From: an uncultured Pseudomonadales bacterium
GTDB lineage: Bacteria; Pseudomonadota; Gammaproteobacteria; Pseudomonadales; Azotimanducaceae
Direction: 5' to 3'
Assembly (NCBI GenBank): GCA_947258825.1
Contig: CAMYJX010000044.1
Location: 33,018 to 65,854 of the forward strand
Length of the DNA: 32,837 nucleotides
Under the pieces are notes generated by a model. That model worked only from the letters and a program-made list of their open reading frames with translations. It had not been told where the DNA came from and did not search any database. Made by a program: the position numbers and the translations under genes. This document shows, one piece after another, positions 1 to 7,625 of the stretch (position 1 is the stretch's first letter; each line of letters begins with the position of its first letter).

Positions 1-573
1 CTGCCCATCACCTTCCACGTCTCCACCGGCCGCGATCCGCGGACATCCCGAGGTAACGGCGGCGCCGTCATCAATTACGCCGTCCATTCTCTGGCCCCGA
101 CCATGGAACCCGTGGCCAACCTGTGCGCTTCCGGCGTCATCGAGCGGTTTCCCGGGGTCATCTTCGGCACCGTGGAGGCCGGCATCGGCTGGGTGCCCTG
201 GGCGCTGTCCGCCATGGACGAAGCCTACCTGAAGCATCATATGTGGCGACGACCCAAGCTGGACCGGTTGCCCAGCGAGTACTTCAAGACGAACGGCTTC
301 GCGACCTTCCAGGAAGACAAGCCGGGGCTCGATCTGGCCCGCGAGCACGGCCTGACGGATAACTTCATGTGGGCCAATGATTACCCCCATCACGAAGGCA
401 CCTGGCCGCACTCGGCGGAGGCAATCGAGCGCACCATGCAGAACCTCGACGATGGGGAACGTGCGCGAATTCTCGGGCTGAACGCGGCCCGCGTATTCCG
501 CTTCGAAATCCCCGAGCGCTACCGTGACCATGCGGATGCCCGAGCCGCAGCCAACGAGATAGTAAGCCGCTGA
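1..573 (+). CDS. Amidohydrolase family 2 protein, C-terminal part
   Basis: The frame is open from base 1, so the N-terminus lies outside the window; 190 residues are visible. They fit the end of an amidohydrolase-2 (PF04909) TIM barrel: an early FHVSTGRDP strand, a hydrophobic barrel strand around PGVIFGTVEAGIGW, and the family hallmark WANDYPHHEGTWPHS, whose Asp is the usual late metal-site residue. Family members hydrolyse or decarboxylate C-C or C-N bonds of ring-fission and carboxylic substrates. The substrate cannot be told here. It is followed after 17 bases by a thiolase-like gene, a DUF35 gene and an SDR, which places it in an acyl-CoA degradation operon. Family membership is secure; the reaction is not. 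Confidence 0.8.
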   Translation: MPITFHVSTGRDPRTSRGNGGAVINYAVHSLAPTMEPVANLCASGVIERFPGVIFGTVEAGIGWVPWALSAMDEAYLKHHMWRRPKLDRLPSEYFKTNGFATFQEDKPGLDLAREHGLTDNFMWANDYPHHEGTWPHSAEAIERTMQNLDDGERARILGLNAARVFRFEIPERYRDHADARAAANEIVSR

Positions 574-590
574 GGCGCAGGTCGCTGACA

Positions 591-1769
591 GTGGAAAGGA
601 CGCTAAGAGGCAGATCGGCGGTGGCCGGCACAGGGCAAACCACCTATTACAAGCACGGTCAGTCACCCCACGCCGAAAGCCGCCTTACCCTGGAGGCGAT
701 TCTCAGCGCCTGCGCCGACGCCGACATTGCGCCCGAGGAGATAGACGGTTTCTCCTCCTACAGCAACGACCGCAACGACGGTCCCCGCATGGCGGCAGCG
801 CTGGGTTGCCGAGAGCTGCGCTTCTCCAACATGTTCTGGGGGGGGGGCGGCGGCGGCGCGGCAGGTGCGATTCAGAACGCGGCGGCAGCCATCGCCGGCG
901 GCCTGGCCGATTGCGTGGTCGCGTACCGGGGTCTGGCGCAGGGCCAGTTCGGCAGGTTCGGCCGCGGCGCAGAGGTGCGCCAGGTTTCCGGAGAGGCGGC
1001 TCACACCACCCCGTTCGGGCTCATGTCAGCGGCGCAGATGTTCGCCATGAAGGCCATGCGCTTCATGCACGATCACAACGTGGACCGGTCTGCTTTGCGC
1101 GCCATCGCCCTGGCCTCTTACCAGCATGCCCAGACCAACCCGCTGGCCATCATGAACGGCCGCCCGCTGACGCCGGAAAAATATGACGACTCCCGCTGGA
1201 TCGTGGAACCGTTCCGGCTGTTCGATTGCTGCCAGGAAAACGACGGCGCTGCAGCCATCATTCTGGTATCCGCAGAACGCGCGAAGGACCTTCCCCATCC
1301 ACCCTGCTACGTTCTCGGCGCGACCAGCGGTGGCCATTACCGGGCCGGCGCGCCGGTCCACAACACGCCCGACTACGCCAGCTCTCATTTCAAAACCGTC
1401 GCCCGGCGCCTATACGACATGGCCGGAATCGAACCGGGAGACGTGGACGTGCTGCAGTCCTACGAAAACTTCACCGGCGGCGTGCTCATGGCCATCGTAG
1501 AGCACGGTTTCTGCGAGCCCGACCAGGTCAACGACTTCTTCGACGTCGACAACTTCCTGGCGCCGTCGGGGCGGCTGCCGCTCAACACCAGCGGCGGCAA
1601 CCTGGCCGAATGCTACATGCACGGCCTGGGCCTCACCATCGAGGCCATCCGGCAGATCCGGGGTGATTCGCCCAACGCGGTTCCCGGCGCCGATGTGTCG
1701 CTGATGATTGCGGGCCCCATGGTAACGCCCGTCAGCAGCTGCGTCTTCGGCTCGCAGGCGACGCTGTGA
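591..1769 (+). CDS. SCP2/lipid-transfer-type thiolase-like protein
   Basis: A 392-residue thiolase-fold protein starting at GTG. It has the usual N-terminal VAGTGQT strand, a central glycine-rich segment at about residues 83-91, and a C-terminal NTSGGNLAECYMHG region typical of the lipid-transfer (Ltp/SCP2-thiolase) branch. The canonical nucleophilic Cys loop of biosynthetic thiolases is replaced by the FWGGGGGG segment, so ordinary thiolysis is unlikely. The next gene encodes a DUF35 protein. In steroid side-chain degradation Ltp2-type thiolases pair with DUF35 partners to make retro-aldolases acting on acyl-CoA, and I infer a similar heteromer here. A run of ten G at 838-847 lies inside the gene. 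The start is the only plausible one close to the preceding stop but lacks a strong Shine-Dalgarno. Confidence 0.82.
   Translation: MERTLRGRSAVAGTGQTTYYKHGQSPHAESRLTLEAILSACADADIAPEEIDGFSSYSNDRNDGPRMAAALGCRELRFSNMFWGGGGGGAAGAIQNAAAAIAGGLADCVVAYRGLAQGQFGRFGRGAEVRQVSGEAAHTTPFGLMSAAQMFAMKAMRFMHDHNVDRSALRAIALASYQHAQTNPLAIMNGRPLTPEKYDDSRWIVEPFRLFDCCQENDGAAAIILVSAERAKDLPHPPCYVLGATSGGHYRAGAPVHNTPDYASSHFKTVARRLYDMAGIEPGDVDVLQSYENFTGGVLMAIVEHGFCEPDQVNDFFDVDNFLAPSGRLPLNTSGGNLAECYMHGLGLTIEAIRQIRGDSPNAVPGADVSLMIAGPMVTPVSSCVFGSQATL
838..847. repeat. Homopolymer of ten G inside the thiolase-like gene
   Basis: Ten consecutive G residues encode part of the glycine-rich segment of the thiolase-like protein and are followed directly by GGC repeats. 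A tract of this length is a classic slippage site. A change of one base would shift the frame early in the gene. Confidence 0.9.
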
Positions 1770-1813
1770 GCGCCACGCTGTGAGCGCCACGCTGTGAGCG
1801 CCACGCTGTGAGC
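1761..1813. repeat. 14-bp tandem repeat spanning a stop/start junction
   Basis: The unit ACGCTGTGAGCGCC is present three times without change, followed by an 11-base fourth copy. Each copy contains CTGTGAG, holding both the TGA that ends the thiolase-like gene (copy 1) and the GTG that begins the DUF35 gene (copy 4). Collapsing the array to one copy would restore a four-base GTGA overlap between the genes. Confidence 0.95.
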
Positions 1814-2257
1814 GAATCGCCGCCACCTTATTTGCAGCCCGGGCTGCCCGCGCCCCGACCGGCCAGGGACGGGCTGGACGCGCCGTTCTGGTCAGCGCTG
1901 CGCGAAGAGCGGCTGGTGCTGCAGCGCTGTGGCGCCTGCCAAAGATGGCAATGGGGCCCGGAATGGATCTGCCACCGCTGCCACAGTTTCGACATCAGCT
2001 ACCAGGCTGTGGAGCCGGTTGGACGGATATTCAGCTTCGAGCGGGTCTGGCATCCGGTGCATCGAGCGCTGGTGGACCAGGGGCCCTATATCGTCGTTCT
2101 GGTGGAGGTGCCGTCGGCGGACAACGTGCGCCTGGTGGGCAACCTCCTGGGGGATCCACGGCAGCCCGTGCCCATCGGCGCAGACGTCAGCGGCGTGTTC
2201 GAGCACCACGCTGATGCTGATCCGCCCTACACCCTGCTGCAGTGGCAGCTGACGTGA
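1808..2257 (+). CDS. DUF35 OB-fold/zinc-ribbon acyl-CoA-associated protein
   Basis: A 149-residue protein with an N-terminal rubredoxin-like zinc ribbon (Cys41, Cys44, Cys55, Cys58 in two CxxC knuckles) followed by an OB-fold (about residues 65-145). This is the standard DUF35 layout and length. DUF35 proteins bind acyl-CoA and act as obligate partners of thiolase-fold enzymes, so the partner is probably the gene just upstream. The GTG start lies in the last copy of the 14-bp tandem repeat. The 3' end overlaps the SDR gene by four bases (GTGA), indicating translational coupling. The Pro-rich stretch at residues 5-19 is the usual extended N-terminus of this family. Confidence 0.85.
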   Translation: MSESPPPYLQPGLPAPRPARDGLDAPFWSALREERLVLQRCGACQRWQWGPEWICHRCHSFDISYQAVEPVGRIFSFERVWHPVHRALVDQGPYIVVLVEVPSADNVRLVGNLLGDPRQPVPIGADVSGVFEHHADADPPYTLLQWQLT

Positions 2258-3006
2258 CGGATGCCTGGTCACTGGGCGGCAAGCGCGCGTTCGTCACCGG
2301 CGGCGCCCGGGGTATCGGCCGCGCCATCGCGCTGAAGCTCGCCGAGCGCGGAGCCGCGGTAGCGGTGGCCGATGCTCATCCCGAGCCTTTCAGCGGCGAG
2401 CGCTATTACCGTTTAAAGCGACGTTTCTCAGGGGACGAAGAGCAGATCTCCACCGCGGATGCCATCCAACAGCTTGGCGGTCACGCCATGCAGCTGCAGC
2501 TGGACGTCGCGGATGCCGACGCCGTGGGCCGGGCCGCTGAAACGGCCAGGGATGCTTTCGGCCAGATCGACATTCTGGTCAACAACGCCGGCATCGTGAA
2601 CAACATCGCAAGCATCGCAGATATGACCGCAGAGGCCTGGGCACACGAGCTGCAGGTGAATCTGTCCGGTGCCTTTCACTGCACTCAGGCCCTGGTGCCG
2701 GCAATGGCGCAACAGGGTTGGGGCCGGGTGATCAACATCTCGTCAGTGGCCGCGCGGCAGCCGGGCATGGGCCAGCCCGCCTATACCGCCAGCAAGGCGG
2801 GCCTGGCCGCCATGGCTACCCCCCTGGTGCTGTCCATGCCGGCAGAGTTGCGACAATCGATGATCGCACGCACCGCGCTGCAGCAGTTGGGCACGCCGGA
2901 GGACATTGCCGAGCTTGCTGGTTTTCTGGCTTCCGAAGCTGCCCGGTTCATCACCGCCACCGCCATCCCCTGCGACGGCGGGCTGCTCGGCGCCCCTGCG
3001 GGATAG
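2254..3006 (+). CDS. Short-chain dehydrogenase/reductase with a missing segment
   Basis: I chose the GTG at 2254 because it overlaps the DUF35 stop as GTGA; a GTG at 2242 is also possible. The 250-residue product has the cofactor motif TGGARGIG (15-22), NNAG (110-113), the catalytic Ser at 163/164 and YTASK with Tyr177 and Lys181. It also has a rare insertion of about 20 residues after the second strand (about 44-65). After Lys181 the usual helix, strand and VNAVAPG-type segment that covers the nicotinamide are absent: residue 188 runs straight into TPLVLSMPAEL, which normally lies some 20-25 residues further on. The reading frame survives. The enzyme probably belonged to the same acyl-CoA pathway as a hydroxyacyl dehydrogenase, but may now be inactive. 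Confidence 0.82.
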   Translation: MTDAWSLGGKRAFVTGGARGIGRAIALKLAERGAAVAVADAHPEPFSGERYYRLKRRFSGDEEQISTADAIQQLGGHAMQLQLDVADADAVGRAAETARDAFGQIDILVNNAGIVNNIASIADMTAEAWAHELQVNLSGAFHCTQALVPAMAQQGWGRVINISSVAARQPGMGQPAYTASKAGLAAMATPLVLSMPAELRQSMIARTALQQLGTPEDIAELAGFLASEAARFITATAIPCDGGLLGAPAG

Positions 3007-3036
3007 GCGCCCAGCGACGTTGGCCGTTGGCCGAAC

Positions 3037-3831
3037 TCAGGGCGGCGTCGTCAGGGTGGCACCGTAGCGCAGGTTACCCTCGTCGAGCCCGAGCCACTGA
3101 CGCATCTGCGGTGACAGGCCGTCCTGAACCGCCTGCCGAAGCTGAACGTTCCAGTTGGATTGCGGGCGGATATGGTCGGCGCAGTAAAAGCCGAAAAGCA
3201 GCGCGCGCTCCCGGTTTCTGCTGCGGTTCGCGCCCGAGGTGTGCCACAGACGGCCGTCCATGGCCAGCACGGCGCCCACCGGCGCCTCGAACGGCACGCT
3301 GAGTGCCCGAGGATCTTCCGGAAGATCGTCCGGCGTCCGCCAGAGATGACTGTCGGGCACGTACCGGGTCGCCCCGTTCTCCTCGTCCATGTCGTCGAGA
3401 ACCCAGATGATGTTCATGGCCTCTGCGGCCACCCACGGCGGCGTCGTGACGATGCCCTGATCCGAGTGCAGGGCCATGGATTCGCTGCCGGGTTGAGCTA
3501 TATTCGCGGTGAAGTTCGAGATCAGAAAGTGCTCGCCCAGCAGCTCGCGAATCAGGCTCAGCGCCAGAGCATGCTGTATCAGCTCTAAGAAAACCGGGTG
3601 GAGATCCAGAAGGTTGAACACGCGCACGTTGTGCGCATTCGGATCGAGGCCGACGTAGGTTGTCGGCACGCCCCGTGCCCGGCTTTCTTCCGCCGCCGAC
3701 ACCAGCCGCGCTCGCACCTCGGCCGTCGCCTCGGCGGTGAGCACGTCGGGGATCAGGCACCAGCCCGACGCATGCAGCTGCGCCACCGCCTGTGCGGGCG
3801 CCTTTAGGTCAGCTTCCCCGGCCTGGGACAT
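3037..3831 (-). CDS. Phytanoyl-CoA dioxygenase (PhyH) family protein
   Basis: A 264-residue non-haem Fe(II)/2-oxoglutarate dioxygenase of the PhyH family. The jelly-roll iron ligands are visible as LHSDQ (His122, Asp124) and WHTSG (His197), with Arg208 in RERALL a good candidate for binding the 2-oxoglutarate carboxylate. Family members hydroxylate acyl-CoAs or small molecules. The ATG at 3831 is preferred over an in-frame GTG at 3837 because GGGAGA lies nine bases before the ATG but only three before the GTG. It converges with the SDR operon across 30 bases and diverges from the next gene. The substrate is unknown; an acyl-CoA fits the neighbourhood. Confidence 0.85.
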   Translation of the reverse strand: MSQAGEADLKAPAQAVAQLHASGWCLIPDVLTAEATAEVRARLVSAAEESRARGVPTTYVGLDPNAHNVRVFNLLDLHPVFLELIQHALALSLIRELLGEHFLISNFTANIAQPGSESMALHSDQGIVTTPPWVAAEAMNIIWVLDDMDEENGATRYVPDSHLWRTPDDLPEDPRALSVPFEAPVGAVLAMDGRLWHTSGANRSRNRERALLFGFYCADHIRPQSNWNVQLRQAVQDGLSPQMRQWLGLDEGNLRYGATLTTPP

Positions 3832-3924
3832 CGCCACGTTTCTCCCGCAACGGCTCTCTCCGCTATGCTAGGCCATCCCAATCCAAATGCCACCCCCCGA
3901 CACGTGCAACCAAGAGGGCCGGAA

Positions 3925-4737
3925 ATGATGAGCCAGACCGATGAGCAATCCACGCTGCTGACCCAGGTCGCCGACCTGCGCGCCGAAGGCGACGAGCTTT
4001 ACGGGCTATTGGGAACGTTGAGCGAAGCAGACTGGTCGGAGACCACGACTTTCAAAGACTGGACCATTTACGACGTGGTCGCCCATCTGCACTTTTCCGA
4101 CCACATGGGGGTGACCACCCTCGCCAGCGGAGACGACTTCAAGGCGCTGATGCGGGACATTCAGGCAAGCGGGCTGCCCATGGTTGCCTACACGCGACGC
4201 TGGCTCGGGGCTATCGACGGCCCGCAGCTGAAAGCAAGGTGGCGCGATTTGTTCCTGGAAATGTGCGACAGGCTCGGCGCCGCGGACCCCGACCTGCGGC
4301 TGACCTGGGCCGGGCCCGGGATGCGTCCCCGCATGTTCGTTACCGCCCGACAGATGGAAACCTGGGCCCACGCCTGGGAGATCTACGACAGGCTCGGCGT
4401 AACTCGGGCTCACAGCGACCGCATCTTCAACATCGCCACTATCGGCGTGCGCACCTTCGGCTGGAGCTTTACCAACCGCAAGCTGGAAGTGCCCGCAGAA
4501 GCGCCCTACGTGCGATTGAAGTCGCCATCTGGTGCCATATGGGAGTGGAACGATCCGAGTTCGGAAAACCGGATTCAGGGCGACGCGGTGGCCTTCTGCC
4601 AGGTGGTCACCCAGGTACGCAACGTCGCGGACACCGATCTCTCGGTAAGCGGTGAAACGGCGGAGCGCTGGATGGCCATCGCTCAATGCTTCGCAGGCCC
4701 GCCGGAAGACCCCCCCGCACCGGGGAGCAGAGCCTGA
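3925..4737 (+). CDS. DinB-fold protein of the TIGR03083/TIGR03084 (maleylpyruvate isomerase-like) family
   Basis: A 270-residue protein beginning at ATG 3925 (AGAGG about seven bases upstream); the frame extends back to 3865 without a better start. The N-terminal half is a DinB-like four-helix bundle with the metal-ligand pattern His54, His56 and His60 in VVAHLHFSDH and a second site in ETWAHAWEIYD. A C-terminal SCP2-like domain follows (about residues 175-255). Such proteins are related to mycothiol-dependent maleylpyruvate isomerases, but those from proteobacteria have no assigned reaction. It stands alone between the PhyH gene (divergent) and the ABM gene (convergent). Confidence 0.75.
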   Translation: MMSQTDEQSTLLTQVADLRAEGDELYGLLGTLSEADWSETTTFKDWTIYDVVAHLHFSDHMGVTTLASGDDFKALMRDIQASGLPMVAYTRRWLGAIDGPQLKARWRDLFLEMCDRLGAADPDLRLTWAGPGMRPRMFVTARQMETWAHAWEIYDRLGVTRAHSDRIFNIATIGVRTFGWSFTNRKLEVPAEAPYVRLKSPSGAIWEWNDPSSENRIQGDAVAFCQVVTQVRNVADTDLSVSGETAERWMAIAQCFAGPPEDPPAPGSRA

Positions 4738-4759
4738 AAGGGCAACGCGCCGAAGTCGA

Positions 4760-5068
4760 CTAGGATTCCAGCACCGACTCGAAGGTTTCCAGATCGGGGT
4801 GGCCCAGATAGGTGCCCTTGGGCGCGCTGGTCTGCGCGTGCGCCTTGCGAAACTGTTCCGATTCGGTCCAGGCCTGGAAGGCGTGACGTGACTCCCACAC
4901 GGAGTGCGACGCGTACAGCGTATGGTCGTCGGACTGAGGGCCTTTCAGCAGCGCAAAGGTTTTGAACCCGGGCACCTCGCTGAGAAAGGTCTCGCGGTCG
5001 CGCCAGACTTTCTCGAAACCTTCTTCGAAACCGGGGGCGATCTTGAAACGGTTCATGGCGATGAACAT
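4760..5068 (-). CDS. ABM-domain (antibiotic biosynthesis monooxygenase / IsdG-HmoA-like) protein
   Basis: A 102-residue protein made of a single dimeric alpha/beta-barrel ABM domain. It starts FIAMNRFKIAPGFEEGFEK, a typical first strand and helix, and the central LYASHSVWESRHAFQAWTES is the family core with a conserved Trp. Relatives include haem-degrading HmoA/IsdG proteins and quinol monooxygenases. The IsdG-like catalytic triad cannot be confirmed by eye, so haem degradation is only a possibility. The gene converges with the DinB-fold gene and is read away from the GGDEF gene across a 206-base spacer. Confidence 0.75.
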   Translation of the reverse strand: MFIAMNRFKIAPGFEEGFEKVWRDRETFLSEVPGFKTFALLKGPQSDDHTLYASHSVWESRHAFQAWTESEQFRKAHAQTSAPKGTYLGHPDLETFESVLES

Positions 5069-5274
5069 TCTGCTGCCTGCCTGTGCTTTGGATGAATTCG
5101 AAAAACCAACGCTACCAGACCCGACGCCCGCGGAAAACCGGGCGGAAAAAGGCCTTACCAGTAACTCTTACCAGCAAGAGGGACGGGCATCCGCTGCGGA
5201 TGGAATCGTGAACTGCCGCACAGCCGGCAAAAGCAGGCAGGTTACCATCCTCCAAGGATGCGAAGGACCCGCTC
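5069..5274. other. Divergent intergenic region (ABM gene / GGDEF gene)
   Basis: This spacer carries the upstream regions of two divergent genes. A direct repeat CTTACCAG occurs twice, 13 bases apart (about 5155-5175), and an AAGGA ribosome-binding site lies at 5263-5267 for the downstream TTG start. No convincing sigma-70 pair or riboswitch fold was seen. Confidence 0.4.
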
Positions 5275-6858
5275 TTGAATTACGCGTACATCATCGCCGC
5301 GGTAGGCTGCGTTGCAAGCTGCTACGCCATGCTCAACCTCTGGCGCAACCGCCGAAGCCCCGGCGCTTTCGCCTGCATGGCCATGTTCGGCTGCGCGGCG
5401 GTATACGTCGTCTCCGCCCTGCGAGCACAGCCGACGGAGCTGTCGCTGCAGCTGTCTTTCCTGGGTGGGGCGCTGATCTCGCCGCTGCTGTTCATTGCCG
5501 TCAAAGATTACACGAACGCGCGCATTCCCCACTGGCAGTTTCTCAAACCGTTGGCCCTGTACGTTCCCCTGACGGTCGCCCTGATTGCCCTGTTCAAGGA
5601 TGACAGCCAGATATTCCAGACGCTGGCCAACGAGGCCGACATGGCCCTGCGCATCGACAAGATCCGTGCCGCTCGACAAGGTGCTCTGGCACCCACCACC
5701 GGGCTCATCTACGGGTTCACATTGCTGGCCGTAGGCACCGCGATCTGGCGACTGTTTACAGCGCCCCACCAGAAAAAGGAAATGCTCGCGATCATCGCGG
5801 TGCCGCTCATGGTCATCGCGGCAGATATGAGCTACTACTTCCAGGGTTTCCTGCTGTTCGGCGCCATGCCCACGCCGTTCGCAATGACCTTCGGTCTAAC
5901 CCTGATGGCGCTGACCCTGTATCGCTCCAGGATCTTCGATCTGCGGCCTATCGCCCGCAGCACGCTCATCGACAATGTCCAGGACGGCATGCTTGTGGTG
6001 GACGAGCAGCAGCGGCTGGTGGACTACAATCACGCCGCGCTGGTGCTGCTGGAAGCCTCCGAAGAAAGGCTGATCGGTCGAGCTGCCAGCGAGATCGTGG
6101 CGCCGGAAATTACCGAGCTTCTGCAAACGGATGCACCCATCCGGGAAGAGATCGCCATTGACGGCGAAGTCGAGCGGCAGTGGCTGGAAGTCGACGTCAC
6201 CCCGCTCAACATCGACAGCAAAGGCCGCGGGCACCTGCTCATCGCCAGGGACATCACCGCCCGTCGGGTCGCGCAGGAAGCACTTCAGGCCAGCCAGAAG
6301 GCGCTGGAGGCTGCCAACCACCAGCTGATTGAGCAGAGCGTCACGGATCCGCTCACAGGCCTGCGGAATCGACGCTTTCTATTCGAACGGCTGCAGCAGG
6401 AGGTCAACCGGCACCGTCGGTCAGGCAGCGTGCTGAGCCTGCTGGTCATCGACATCGATCACTTCAAGCAGGTAAACGACACCCACGGGCATCCCGCAGG
6501 CGACCGAACGCTGCAGCTGGTGGCAAATGCAATCCAGGAGGTCATTCGCGAGAACGACGTTGCCGCGCGGATCGGCGGCGAGGAGTTTGCCATCATCGCC
6601 GTGGATACCAACCCGGCAAGCAGCGAGGTGCTGGCGCAGCGGGTATGCAAGGCCATCTCGGCGGCCGACGGTAACAGCGTCGCCGAGCAAAACATCCAAC
6701 TCACGGCGAGCATCGGCGTGGCGTATTTTCAGCGTGGCAACGCCGACGCGGACCGGCTGTTTTCGGAAGCAGATCTGCGCCTTTATGAAGCGAAAAACCA
6801 GGGGCGCAATCGGGTCGTATGCGGACCGGTCCCCGACCCGGAGCAGGCGGCCGTCTAG
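5275..6858 (+). CDS. Membrane diguanylate cyclase, 7TM-PAS-GGDEF
   Basis: A 527-residue protein starting at TTG, supported by AAGGA seven bases upstream. Residues 1 to about 215 form about seven hydrophobic helices resembling the histidine-kinase 7TM N-terminal sensor (HisKA_7TM type). A PAS domain follows (about 235-330), then a linker helix and a GGDEF domain (about 350-515). The active site is GGEEF at 434-438. The inhibitory RxxD motif is REND at 424-427, spaced as in PleD, so the enzyme should both make c-di-GMP and be product-inhibited. No EAL domain is present. It is transcribed alone, and what the sensor detects is unknown. Confidence 0.92.
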   Translation: MNYAYIIAAVGCVASCYAMLNLWRNRRSPGAFACMAMFGCAAVYVVSALRAQPTELSLQLSFLGGALISPLLFIAVKDYTNARIPHWQFLKPLALYVPLTVALIALFKDDSQIFQTLANEADMALRIDKIRAARQGALAPTTGLIYGFTLLAVGTAIWRLFTAPHQKKEMLAIIAVPLMVIAADMSYYFQGFLLFGAMPTPFAMTFGLTLMALTLYRSRIFDLRPIARSTLIDNVQDGMLVVDEQQRLVDYNHAALVLLEASEERLIGRAASEIVAPEITELLQTDAPIREEIAIDGEVERQWLEVDVTPLNIDSKGRGHLLIARDITARRVAQEALQASQKALEAANHQLIEQSVTDPLTGLRNRRFLFERLQQEVNRHRRSGSVLSLLVIDIDHFKQVNDTHGHPAGDRTLQLVANAIQEVIRENDVAARIGGEEFAIIAVDTNPASSEVLAQRVCKAISAADGNSVAEQNIQLTASIGVAYFQRGNADADRLFSEADLRLYEAKNQGRNRVVCGPVPDPEQAAV

Positions 6859-6877
6859 CGGCCCGGGCAGTCAGCGT

Positions 6878-6947
6878 TCGCTCAGATTGAGTCGCTCAGA
6901 TTGAGTCGCTCAGATTGAGTCGCTCAGATTGAGTCGCTCAGATTGAG
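6878..6947. repeat. 14-bp tandem repeat, five perfect copies, at a gene's 3' end
   Basis: The unit TCGCTCAGATTGAG is repeated five times without a mismatch. On the minus strand it covers the stop codon of the CcmI-like gene. Because 14 is not a multiple of three, each copy is read in a new frame and the second copy provides the present TGA at 6924-6926. With a single copy the frame would instead end at the TGA at 6871-6873, giving a C-terminus of LSER rather than LSDSI. Confidence 0.97.
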
Positions 6948-7472
6948 CCGCACCGGCCGTTCCGAGTCCGGCTGCAACGACGTGGCAACCTCGAGGTCAC
7001 CGGGTTTCAGCCGCACATCTCCATCCATCGTCAAACGGCCGACCACTTCGAGACTCGTCGCCGACAGGCCCTCTCCGCGGAAACTGACAGATATCGGCAG
7101 CTCACCGGGGTCGCGCCGCTCCACGGCCAGCGGCATACGGCTGCCCGGCTTGCGCACAAACACGTATACCAGCGCCGAAGCGGGAAGCTTCGTCACGTCT
7201 CCCGAATAGGTAACACGAACCGCGATGTCGTCAGCCGTCGAGACCGGTCGTCGGCCGATTTCCGGATGTCCTTCAGGAAGCACTGCCAGATCTCTCGCAT
7301 CTGTCATGGATCCAAGACCCGGCAGCGCGACGGCAAAATCCCCAGCCGTTGCGGGCGCAGCTGCCGATGCGCTCACGGTTGGCACCGGCTCCGACGGCGA
7401 GACATACCAGAGTACCAGCGCCACCGTCGGCACCATGGCAAGCACAATGATTCCGAGGCTACGAAATCGCAT
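6924..7472 (-). CDS. Membrane-anchored protein with a CcmI C-terminal-like domain
   Basis: A 182-residue protein with one N-terminal signal-anchor helix (about 4-24), a low-complexity linker (about 28-50) and a soluble domain. Residues 83-166 resemble the periplasmic C-terminal domain of the cytochrome c maturation factor CcmI. The features are a VTYSGDV strand, VYVFVRKPGSRMPLAVERR (about 102-120), a LPISVSF strand and a closing KPGDLEV. In CcmI this domain binds apocytochrome c. Here the TPR part and the usual ccm neighbours are missing, so it may be a free-standing relative with another client. The very C-terminus is set by the tandem repeat. The similarity is recognised by eye and needs a profile search. 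Confidence 0.6.
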   Translation of the reverse strand: MRFRSLGIIVLAMVPTVALVLWYVSPSEPVPTVSASAAAPATAGDFAVALPGLGSMTDARDLAVLPEGHPEIGRRPVSTADDIAVRVTYSGDVTKLPASALVYVFVRKPGSRMPLAVERRDPGELPISVSFRGEGLSATSLEVVGRLTMDGDVRLKPGDLEVATSLQPDSERPVRLNLSDSI

Positions 7473-7625
7473 AGCCTGCTTGTTCTCTTGCTGGATCTAC
7501 CTGCATTTCTCGGGATTGAACCTTAGCCACCAAACACCCCAAACAGCCCCCGGGATGAAGCGAGTATGCTATCCCACTCTTCGTCTTCGTGCGCCCTGGA
7601 AACGATTTCATTCCAGCAGGAACAG

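Noticed and set aside
5069-5274. c-di-GMP riboswitch before the GGDEF gene
   Set aside because: The conserved core of GEMM-type riboswitches could not be found; only a short direct repeat is present.
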